Shown here piece by piece: positions 37,601-49,600 of a DNA stretch of 64,000 nucleotides. The stretch comes from Leptasterias polaris (Eukaryota > Echinodermata > Asteroidea > Forcipulatida > Asteriidae), in contig JAZGTN010000006.1 of assembly GCA_037783415.1 (NCBI GenBank), positions 3,658,001-3,722,000 of the forward strand, given 5' to 3'. A program made the position numbers and the translations under genes. Each line of letters starts with the position of its first letter. Within the stretch, counting starts at the first letter, position 1. The notes beneath the pieces are model-generated. The model searched no databases. It had not been told where the DNA came from and saw only the letters and a program-made list of their open reading frames with translations.

Positions 37601-40600
37601 TGACAGTGTTTTCTTGGCTTTGTTCTCTCTGCTAGGGATGCCTTCTATGGTTATGAAGGAATAACCTTGGATTTACTGGAGAGGTTCTCCACCGTTCATG
37701 AAATTCAGGGGTATCTGACTGTACAGGGTCACCATGAACACTTCACCGATCTATCCTGTTTCCGTAATCTCAAGAAGATCTACGGGCGACAGCTGTATGG
37801 GTAAGGAGACATTTGGTTTGAGCGAAGGAGGCTAGTGAGGCAGAGAAAGATGGAGAGTTGGGGAGAGGGGGAGGATGGAGGGAGATGGATACATGAATCT
37901 GTATACATGAATCTGTCTGAAAAATGGGGGAGAGTTTTCTTGTGGGCAGGTTTGGGAATGAGGAAACAAGCTTAGCTTGGTAATGAGGCATTATGAAAAA
38001 CTGTGATAACTGAAGGTGCCAGGCATAGAGAAGAAATATTTTAAAATAGTTGGAAATTCAAGCGTGAGCGAGTTTGTGTTCGGTATCTGCTGGAAGAGAG
38101 TGACAGTGCAAGTTCTTCTTTAAGGATTTCAGGCAGTGAAGTCTTGGTGCTTTGCTGGAAAAGGCCCTGTAACGTATTGCAAGTAAATCTCAGACCAGGG
38201 CCCAGTTTCTAAATTTGTCTTTATAACAATTTCTTGCGAAGCAATTTTTCGCGAATACCAGTCTCAGATGATGCATTTGAGATGGTATTTTGGCTGGTAA
38301 CCTTATTCTAGAAAGCATAGTTTTGTTGGTGCATGGCTACTTTATCTATGAAAGTGGGCACTTTAATTATTGGAAGGGTGGTGAGCAGGTTTTGTGTGTA
38401 GGGTGGGGCTGATTCATTTAGTGTCTGGAATGAGAGTAGGAGTGATTGTGAACTGAATTTGCTGTTTGACAGGAAGCCAGTGTAAAGTGGATTGGTTGAG
38501 AGATGGTTGGGAATTACTGTTTTTATATTCTGCAAAGAAATGGGGGCTGTTAAGAAAGCAGTACAGAAAAGAGAACCGGAGAAAAGGAACAATTTGGGTT
38601 GGTGAAGAGAAAGAGGAAAGTGAGGAAGAATTTTGAATGGGATCATCAGCCACTATCCTTGTTCATTACAGCGCTTTTGATCCTTTTGTACCCATCCAAC
38701 CAACCCCGTCACTATCCAGCATTGGTGCTCCCAAGCAGTATTCCCTGTTCATAAACAGTAACTCCCTAGAATCACTGGGTATGACCTCACTCCAGCGCGT
38801 AGCCAGCGGGAACGTTCTCCTCTACGAAAGTGAGAACCTCTGCTATGTTAACGAGAGTATGTGGGATAAAATTTTGAAGCCACGCACAGAACAGACGGTG
38901 GAGCTGCACGAAAATATGAATGAGGAAAGATGCAGTAAGTACAGCATGCTACCAGGTTGTGGTGTAGTATGGAGGGAGCATCTGGTACCCTGCCCTTCTG
39001 GTGCAATTCCTTGCATTTCAAACCTCTTGCTGCTTGAAGAACTTGAATTTTTTTAAAATATATTATAATAATAAAAAAAAATAAAAAATAAAAAAAATTG
39101 CAGCCTTGAAATAATTTGGGCTTAGTTTTGAAATTAAACCACTTTGTAATTTCCATCATGCACGCTTTTACATAAATCCAATAGTTTTCAATTTTGGTGA
39201 AGAGGTTTGCGATGGTTTGGATAATGGGACCGGTTTCTCCAAAGGCTTCAATCCCGGCCTGGATATCGTAACTTGCATGATGAATGGATACTAACCCCCC
39301 CCCGAATGTCTCTGTTTTTTTTATTGACGTACATGTACCTATAATGAATGACAATAGTAAACACTCACTGCAAGTCACGGCCACAACGCTGAAATCCCTG
39401 AGCTTGGTCAGTCTAGAAAGGCTAGAGTCTGGCACAGTGAGTTTACAGTTGAACCGAGAGTTGTGCTATGTGAATGAGGAAATGTTCCACCGTATCCTGG
39501 GTGATGAGAGGATAGTCACCATCAGGGAAAACAAGCCAGTAGAAACGTGTGGTAAGTATCAACAAACCAGCCCCGTCGTCCCCCCCCCCCCCCCGTCCCC
39601 TTTACCAACCTTTCAATGCTGTTTTGAAATCACCCAGCCTAGCTCTCACGTCATAATGATCTTAACCAACCCGAAATGTATCAATAGGGTGAAGTTTCTA
39701 TTTTGCGAGATTTTGTATGCAGCACAAAACTTCAGATACTGTTCAGTTTTCATGATGCAAGAAGTAAAAGGCTGGAATGATCAGTGCTCAATTTCATGGC
39801 TCTGCTTACCGCCGAATTCTGCGCTTGCAATTACCATTCTCTGCATACCGAGCAAGCGCCGAATTTCTGCGCTAGCTGTGGACTACGCAAGCGCACAAGC
39901 AAAAATTACCTGCTAACCCATGAAATTCTGGTGCGGTATTGACCTCTTGCACTGGGGTCACACACGGCTACTGCCTGCCTGTGGTCTGCCATTTTGGTGA
40001 GCGCGTAAACGTACACAGTTTAACACGGACTCCCAAAGTGGCAAAAACCCAGAGATGTTGTGGTGATGATGTCGGGTGATTTGGTTCATTATAAGATATT
40101 TCCTTGTTGTCTGGCAAAGCGGCTGTTTCCAAGCAGGTTAAGCAGGGTTAAACAAAATAATAAATAAAAAAATGTAGCTGGTCATTTTCAGACGCTCTCT
40201 CAAAAGACAGAACAAAACTCTTCCAACTTTGAACAGTTTGGTTTTGTGCAATATTTTCTGGTTGGTTTAAGACCTTTGATCATCGGATTACTAATGAACT
40301 AACTTTGGACTTGTTTGTACTAATGCATCATGTTTGTTTCCGTTTAATTCCGCCAAGCAGTCAGGTGGGTAACAGAGCTTAATTCTCAAACTAACAACCT
40401 CAGAAAAGCAATCTGGTTCCAGCTTAATTTAAAAAAGCGGGGGGAAAAAAATAAATAAATAAACACTGTCAAATTGACTCTGTCGTTCTGCTGAAGACTC
40501 TAAAAAAGATCCTTTCATTGCCATGACTAGTCTACTACACATGATCAGAACTAATGTCATACGTAACTCACTTGTTGAAAAAGATGTGATTGCCATTATT

Positions 40601-43600
40601 GGGGGACGTTCGTCACGATCATAGCAGGCCCGTGACTGCTGTACATGGAATTAAGAATTCTAACCCAGGTGCATGTGTGCTCGCTTGCCGTCACGTCGCT
40701 TTGTGATATGACAGCAAGCGCGTGTACCTGCCAGGTTACTGGGTTAAAGTTCATATTTCCATGTACAGCCACAGGCCTGCTATGATCATGGTGACAGTCT
40801 CTGTTTAACCTATTCCAATCACAAATAACTAGGTAAATAAATTCAACTGCTAAAACCTTTGTTTTCCTTGTTTGGAGAAACAAGGCGAAAGTTTGGACTT
40901 GAAATAATATCTGTTATAAATGTTCCCCGGATTGGCCGACCAAATCATTCATCTAAAACAGAAGCTCTTTATACTTGGCCCCACGCTGGTATGCATGGTA
41001 AGAAAAGATGCCTGGTTTGATCTAGAGCCGTATACTGAGAAAGTTGCGACAACTTTGGATTAGAAACTTTGGATTCAGACTAGTCTGCCTATTGGGTTGT
41101 GCTGCATTTGGACCGAATATGGCGTCCGGCAACCACGTGACCAAAGAAAACGGGTCCCCTCTATGTAGCAACTTTCACAAGACACAGCTCTGGTTTGATC
41201 GATGTAGAGAGTACACAACTTTTGTCTTCAACATTTTGAAGCTCAAGACTCGTGAGGAATATTTCAATGGAAATCTTAATCAGGCATCTTTTTAACTCGC
41301 ATGTTTTGTGCATGTATTTTTGTTTGCATTTTGATAAATTTTAAACATTTTAAAGACAATGTTCAGATTTGGACACAAATCTTAAGTTAAAAACCACGAA
41401 ATACCACAAAATATAATTAAGGAACTAAAAAAAAATTGATCTGTTATTATTATCCTTAAAACTTAGGGTAATACAACAATAAAAATCCATATCTTTTAAA
41501 TTTGTTTTGGGTGTTTAAATCAGCTAAATATTTCACAACTAAAATAATACATAGATCCCAGTTATATGTGATCACTCATGAATTTGTACACTGACTTCAT
41601 TCCCCCCCCCCCCCCCCCCCCTGTTAATGAAACATTGGTTTAATCAATTACTTATTTGTCAGTTATCTGCCACCTGCGTTTGATATCTCTCTCAAGGTGT
41701 TTGTTATTCGCGTGAAAACACATTCATTTCTTCAGGTTACATGCGCATCTTTCAGCTGGTTTAATAGAAACAGCAATATCAATGAAAATGTCTTTGTAAA
41801 AATTGACTTCTCTTATAAAGCAACAAATTTGTACATGAGCATCAGACAGACAGAAACCAACACACATTGTATACAAGTACATCAAATCAACATGCACAAT
41901 ACAAATCTCTCTTTGTTTTTGCTACAACATTATAAAAGGTGTTGCAGAAACACTTCTGGTGGACCTGAAGTAATCATTTGGCCAAATAGTAATTCAGTCT
42001 ATGGGACATAAATCAACCACAGCTGTATTTTGAATGATATATTGCAAGAAGTAGTAAGGCCTGAGATTTAGTCGCTCTCCTGTTGGTAAGTCACTATGTC
42101 AAATGCTAACAGATCTCCTGAACACGCAAGATTTTCACTTCCTCCAGCTCCAAAGCTGGCATACTTTTCTGTCTTATTTTACTGAAAAGGCACTCAATCC
42201 GTCATTTAAAGACATTTCTTTTAACAGTAACCGATATTTCTGAAAAGAACTTGAGTCTTTGCAAGACATATTTGAAAGGCAAGTGAGAACATTTTGTTTA
42301 TACATGAATCATCAAAGACAAAAAAAGTCAATGCGATTTCAATGGGCTTCTGGGAATCGATGGTGTCATTTTGCATAAAATGGGCGTGGCTTACATCACA
42401 CTTGCCAACTGGATAGCGGTGTCTTTATTGAAGGCTAGTGGTTCACATGGATTATGTATAACCAATTTTAGATACCTACATTTTGTAACGATTGTCAAAC
42501 CTTTTATGACTTATTGATCGAAGTTGTGTCCAAATAAGATTGTATTAGCTATTAATATGAATGAGTAGAGTGCATGGGAATGTATGCTAATTAATAATCA
42601 TGTATGTTAATTCATGTATAACAATTTCTTTTTTTAAACCATGCAATGTATGCATCTTCAATCATAACCGATAATTTGAGTAGATATGTTTGATTTGACT
42701 GAAGTGGTTTACATTGTCTCATGTGGATTTTTTTAATGTTTCTTTAGTTTGCATATTTGATTCTGTAGTAATCTGAAAGTCACATGAGACATGTAAGGCA
42801 TCAGTAGGACCCAATTACATGGAGCTGTAAACCAAGCGTGTTTAATAATGAAAGGAAATTTGTTAGAGTTGCATATTGACTAGAACGCTGACTCTTGACT
42901 CCACATGACCACATTGTTTGAAGCCTCCTGGACGCACACATGTTTAAGGCTTACTTGTGACTATAAGGAACAAAATCATTTCTCACAGAACTTAGTGTTG
43001 AAACTGACAACTCATGAAATTGCTTTATGCGGGTTTGCGTGATACGCGCAAAAGTGCACACACTACAGAATGCGTTCAATCGATCGATTCCATAATGTTC
43101 AGAAAAGAATAAAAGCACTTATAGCTGCACACCAGCTGTACAAAATTCCAAGCTTTTACATAGGTTTGTACACAATCATGCATGCGCCCAAGCAGCTTCA
43201 AAACTTGGGGCAAGTAAGCGCTGTTTAAGAACCTGGAGTACACCTTTGATGCAATTTAATTCAAGTCAACTCAAATAACTTTTATTTCCATGTTATCACT
43301 GTTTTGATTCGCAAGATAACCTGTCAGGTGATTATTTTACCACCCAGCAGCTCCATGAAATTGGGTACATTAACTGGGTATTAATAATGAAGAACAAGCA
43401 CCAGACTATGCCAACCCATGAACTTACCACTATCTCTCTTGTATGGTTACCTCTTTCTCATGATTTAGGGAAAAGGACACACTACAGTTCCTTGAGGAAC
43501 ACATACATGTCATTTAATATTGTTGGTTATAACTTTCAGACCGGTGTTTTTTCCCCTCTTTTTTTCTGTCAATCATTTTCAAATTGAAAAGATTCAAAGT

Positions 43601-46600
43601 GAAATAAAACGGACATTGAGAGTTACTGGTTAAAATATATCTTTTCTAAAGCAACAATGAGATGCATGGTGGTGAGTTAATGGGCTGGTGCACAGAAGTA
43701 AAATAAATATGACGTTGTACATGTACATGTATGGCAACATTCTGAAGTAAAACTTGAAACCACCTTCTCAAACTTTTGAAATCTCTAGAGGTCACGCTGA
43801 ATGTTTTTATTGGACGTGAACTACTTCAGAAAAAACAAAAAGATCTTTTATGTTTTGATATCTGTACATGAAAGGAAAGCAGAGAAAGTGTCTGTAACAG
43901 TAGATGAAAAAGGGGGGGGATAAAAAGAAAAAAACAAGGGGGAAAAAACCTAACAACAACAACAACAAAAACAAGCAAGAGAGAAGTTTGGTATACTTTG
44001 GGAAAACAGACAACCGTTTTGTGTTTGCCGTACAGAATGGTGAATTTACGACTAGTGCATGTACATGTACTCATTAGACTAAACAAGATGTAGACCTGTA
44101 CATGCCTAATTAACAACACACTCTGTGTCCATGATGTTGACCGATACAGTAATTCCTGCTCGTTTTAATTCCCCACTTGACATTCTGAGCGGTAAATGAC
44201 GACCATATGAGGGCAAAGTCTAAAAGGGCAGGATCAAATTAACTGGTGGAGTAAAAGCCTTTTATTAATTTGGGAGCGGAATTCATTTGGCCGGGACGTC
44301 GTGACAAGACATGATGGCATATAGAGTCAGGAAGTAAAAGGCAGGGTTTAACTTCCATAAAAGTTACTTTTGTTTGCTGATGGCAAATAGGTTTACCTGT
44401 CAACAATGCGGATGTGAATGGAATACAATAAAATAGAAAACCAGGCCACCTAAGCGGCCCCCCCCCCTTTCCAAAAACAAAAAGGACAAAATAGGGAGAC
44501 CACCAACATTAGGGCTAGATCGCTCAGTTGGTACATTGCAGGCATGTTAATTTGGAGATCGCAGGTTTAAATCCCGCTCTGGTCAATTTATCTTTGATCA
44601 GCCCAAGATGAACAAGTTTTTTTTCTTCTCCTGTGTATCAGAAAATGACATACGGTCATAAGGCAATTTTTGTCTATTACACGTTTGGTAAATCAACTTT
44701 TTTTTTTACATTCATGTTGTCTGCAGAAGTAATCACTAAATTGTGAGCAGATTTATCGCAGAATTTAATCACCCAATGAGTGAACTTTTGGATGAGGAAT
44801 TGTTCCACATGGTTTATCATTGTCTTTGCCATCTTATAGATCTGACAAAAGTAACTTTTACTGATTTGAATTAATCGCTCCACATTACGAAATTGTAGAG
44901 ATAAAACAAAACCCGAATATAAAGGTTTTTGTTGAGCCCTTGCCTTATACTTGGTCTCAGCTTTGATACAAACTCTCATCTTCAAGCAAACTTGAATCCC
45001 TGATTCTGATTGGTCGATCCATAGCAACAAGGGTGATATTATACTGCATGACTCATATCACACCCTGATCTAACAAACTTTTTTTACTCTGCCTATTGCA
45101 CTGTTTTAAGCTGCGCGGCAAGTTTGCCTGAAGATGAATTTGTTATCACCCATGTTGTGGATTACAGAAAAATACAGCGTGTCTATTTTTCCGTATTCCA
45201 TTCGTGCTTGTGTGGTAACTAATATCCTCTGAAGTGACTGACAAACCCAGTATATGATTTGCCTGCTGCATGTTGTACAAGAATTAAATACCCTGCACGG
45301 AGCCTGTCTACTACTTCCTCTGCTTAACTCAACTGAACATAACCAACAGAGCTGGCTGGGTTTCTCCCTCCATTCCAATTCCAACAGGGTTTGCCACAGT
45401 GTTTGCCACTTTATAACTCACTGGAAATAGAACACCCAGAATTACGGTTCGGATGTTCCATTGCTCCCTTGTATTGTGGGTTAAGCAAAACCAAAAAGGT
45501 AATTTATTTATTGAAATAAAAATGTTCTGACTTTTCTTAGCAATGGTTTTGTTTATCGTCATCGAAAAGGTCTATTTTTTATTTGATAACAAATAGACTG
45601 AGCGGTAAAAATAATGCTGCCTATTCCTGCATATTCCCCACTGTGAAGAATGTAACATTTTGAACGCTGTGGTAGACCCCACCTTTCTCCTACAGGTACG
45701 CAAGGCTTCTTCATCAGACTCCGCCTCCGCCTTCTCCGCATCTTCTGCTGACGCTCGCAGCCGCCACATTAACGGCCTTCCCACTTCCACTTAGCAACAT
45801 CTTCCTTGTGCAATCGTAGACTTACGAAGCTGGTTTAAACTGGGATTGCAAGCTAGTATTATTAATAAGTACCATTGTCTGTATTATTGCTTTCTTTTGC
45901 TGAAGTTCTTACTTCATAATTCAATTTAAAATTGACAACTTGTGATACATCCTCAGCTGTGTTTCCAATTTCTTCCTTCGAGACAAACTCTTGAGTGCGA
46001 GTCTCATTGTTAAGACTCACACCACCTCGAACTTTGGAATTCATTTTTGCAAATGATTTAGCTTTGGTTTGTTTTTGCAATTTTGATGAATGATCAAAAA
46101 TTCCGTCGAGACCTAAAACATTTGCACTGGTGGTGTGGCTTGTGAGTGTAGTCCGATGTTACAACGTTATGTCTATTCTGCTGGTTTCGTTTGTACCTTG
46201 TTTTCGTTTGTACCTTGTTTTCGTTTGTTTACTTGATGTGTTTGTTTATTTACTTGATGCTTTTGTTTTTCTATTTGTTGCTTTTGTTTGTTTACTTGTT
46301 GCTTTTGTTTACCATAATGCCAACAGAATCTTTTAATTTCAGTATAGTTTCAAAATGACATTTTCTATTGATGTACCCTTTGCTGTGCTCTGTACTTGTA
46401 TTACTTTTCCTCTATGCTGTTTAAAGATCAAATCCATTTGTCCTTGTCGTTTTTGTTCGCTCACTTTTGTTGGTGTCAAATCAGCTTTTCTTTAAGTCAC
46501 ACATCTTGTTTAACATTTGTCCTTTCTCATGTACCTCATACTTTTCCCTGGAGTTTATGTTGTCATTTTGTTTGTTTTTAATGTAGTTTCTGTATTTTGT

Positions 46601-49600
46601 TGCAAGTCTTTAAAGCTCTTGCTGTAAGTGGTAATTAATCATTAACTGCATTTAAGACATGGTACATCATGGATAATGAATGTTGTATTTCCAAGATTAT
46701 AAAGTAACTTTTTGAAACTTAACTTGACGAAAAGTGCCAATAATCTGATTTTTTTGAAAATGCAGCCAGAATATGTCAATTTTGTGAGCATTTTGTTGTT
46801 GACCAATCCAAAAAAATATAAATTATGGTGAGAAAAATTTGCTCAGCATGGACAAATCTTGCTTAGTAGATGCAGGGCACCAACCAGAATGTCATAGAAT
46901 GTGCATTTTATGTCACTGGTATCCCGCATTTCTTGCTAAAACAGGTAACTGTGTATAGCAATAGTCTTGCTGGCGCAACTTTAATGAAATTAGGCCATGT
47001 ATGTTGTTAACTTCATTAAAATGTTCAAGTAAGTTTGACGATACTAATTTTTAAAAAACAAGAAAAATAAAATGCTGCACCATCTCTTTAAAAGAAAAAT
47101 CTAGTCAAATGTCATTAAGCAGAAACTGTTTGCTTAACAATTTGCATAACAACTAACCAGGGAGCCAGCTAAATCTGATGTCATCACATGACAATTTGAG
47201 CCAGTTATAACAGGCATGCAACGGTTCAGCCAATCAGCAGATTTCCTCGTTTTGGGTTTCTCAGCTGAGCCATTGAAAATTGAAAAACAGTACAAAGTCT
47301 TGCTGTGCCTTGAACTTTCCTGTTTTTCTGGCAGACTGCAGTTGCATTCCTGTTGTAAAAGTATCAAAATTGTGGATGTTTTTTAGCACATATTAATGCA
47401 ATAATTGAAAAGTATATTTGATATCATGTGAAGTAAAAGGCCATCTTTATTAATTGTCAGTTTTTTAATCAGTGTTTTTAATCAACGGGCATGTTGTGAT
47501 CACACTTTTAGAAAGTGAGTCCACTCTGTAGATGATATGGATTATATGGTATCACTGTCAGACTTAAACATAAAAACAGGGCAGCCTTCCTGATGGTAAA
47601 CAAAAACAAGAAGGACGTCCTGCCTGATGGTTTGTGCTCATATTCTGTTTGGCACATGGTGTGAAGTAATATTGTTGGGTTGCATCGTCTTTGAACGCAA
47701 GTCTTTACTTCTTGCCAAAAAACAACCAGCTTCATGCAAAGTGGATGCAAGTGAATACTGTCTGGGAAAAAAAAATGGTTATGGAAAAACTTTCTAGACA
47801 AGCAGAACATCTGTTTGATAACTAAGAATGGCTATATTGTGCCTATAGTTTATACTCCAATGACAGTTTAAATGCAATCTTTTTGATATTGTACAGCAAA
47901 CGATTTCCTTAATGTAGCACAGCAAAACAGTACACAAATGTGTCGGTTATTACCCCAAAATTATCATTTGCTACTCATTCAGTGTGCACAAAACTTGTTC
48001 AGGCAAAATATTTATGCAAAACTGCTGTCTGAAATCGCTCCCTGTTATATTTTATATTTAGTTCAAGATGTAAACTTTTACCAGGAATACAGCCTGTAGT
48101 ATATTCATAAATTGTTTCAATTTACATACAATTCAGAACATCCTGCAGATTATTTTGTGAGTTTGATTAGTCAAATACAGATATTGTCCAAGTATTTGAA
48201 AACGATGTCCCTTCAGTCACACTGCATCATTATTTATCAGTAAATTCATTTGTACTATTTTTTTTTCTTTTTCTTGGCCTACACATGCGGAAAACATTTG
48301 GGGTAACATTAAGTTAGTTGAACTCTTACAGAAAGCCAAACTCTTCACAATTGAAACATACAGTCACAGAAACTATTCATTTTTATTTTTTTAAAGATAT
48401 ATTTTTTATTAAATAGCCTGACATCCATTTGTTCCCGGAATAGACCATGTGACCTGTGACATCACATGTTTACAGAAGAGCCACTGAGCCAGGACTTCCT
48501 GCAGGCACAATTTGTACACAGCTCAATGGAAGAAAACATGAAATCTTAAGTTTACATGTAGATTGCACTGTCTGATTTTTATCAACTTTTGATATGAAGA
48601 AAGGCGGCACATCTCAATACTTATTCAGCTGTTATTGATGTGGAAATTATGACACAAAATGTAAAATTTCCAATATGACCAGTGCAGTACCTCGCCTGCC
48701 AGGAAATGACCTGGAATGTTTTTGTAAATAAAGGTTACATGGTCTAAAAAAAAAATTTTTTAAAAGGGACTACATCAAGTTGATTAACACCAAAACAACG
48801 CCTCGCAAATCCCTTACAGAAATCTGAGACAATAATCACCGAGAACCTAGTCATAGAAATCTTCTCATAGATTTGTGTTTTTGTAATAATTCTTTTTTAC
48901 ATTTTCTCCCCAAATAGCTGAATTGGGTCGTGTATGTGATGATCAGTGTGCCCCCATTGGCTGCTGGGGACCAGGTCCGGAACAGTGTGCACAATGCAGG
49001 AACGCACAGATTGGTGACACCTGTGTGCAGTCTTGTGACAGGTTAACCCAGTAAGTTGATGCCAACATCCATGCTGAATAAAGGGATGTTTACTGAACAA
49101 TTTGAGAACTGCAGTAGAACTTTTCGGATTGTTGCTGTTTCCGAATGAGTGGTTACGGCTGATTACCATGCTTTGAAGCATAGGCTACCCAAAGTTAATA
49201 ATAATAATAATAAAAGCATTTATAATGGGTGCTCTGTCTAGTTTTCAAGAGCCTATTCCAGGGCGAAGCTCTGGTGTTGTCAGCAGCAGAGTGTGGGTTC
49301 GATACCCGGTCATGACACTTGTGCCCTTGAGCAAGGCACTTAACAATAAATATTTGTTTCTTAAAAAATTGTGAAGGAAGTGCATTCTGCTCTACTAGGA
49401 GTAAGTGGCTAGGAGAAGGCTTGTTGGATATCATAGCAATTCAGGCTTAGAGAGCAATCATTCTTGAAATTGACTTATAAGACAGGCAGTTCTTTTTTTG
49501 TTTTTAAAGTTCAGGTGAGATAAAAACTACTTGTTGCTTCTTTGTAGATTTGTCCTGTCGGAGGGTAACGGAAACAAGCCAACCATATGTGCCTTTTGTG

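Larger units (their letters stand above)
36481..37635 (+). other. ErbB intron 9 with two foldback elements
   Basis: Contains the elements at 36503-36899 and 37321-37546. The rest shows nothing recognisable. Confidence 0.75.
39552..48917 (+). other. ErbB intron 11, 9.4 kb
   Basis: The longest intron seen. It opens with a C15 tract (39580-39594) 29 nt after the 11b donor and holds a GGGCCCAA-type repeat (39782-39932), MITE family A (40605-40800), C20 (41602-41621), a SINE (44480-44610), a T-rich array (46190-46315), another GGGCCCAA-type relative (46840-47000) and the element at 48442. I searched by eye for a third copy of exon 11 (LCYVNE-like) and saw none. Confidence 0.7.

Noticed and set aside
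38672..39551. Both exons 11a and 11b used in one transcript
   Set aside because: The phases are incompatible: 11a ends in phase 1 while 11b needs phase 2, giving a stop within a dozen codons.
41044..41295. Plus-strand 83-codon open frame as an exon
   Set aside because: No family similarity, no matching phase to exon 11 or 12, and it lies in intron between repeats.
45572..45790. GC-richer minus-strand frame as a gene
   Set aside because: Short, biased composition (runs of Glu/Ala from GAGGCGGAG-like repeats) and no recognisable domain or splice partners.
46130..46336. Hydrophobic open frame as a membrane protein
   Set aside because: It is a by-product of a T-rich imperfect repeat (TTTGTTTACTTG words).
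39552..48917. A third alternative copy of exon 11 in the long intron
   Set aside because: I looked for LCYVNE-like or SLxSL-like frames between suitable splice sites and found none.
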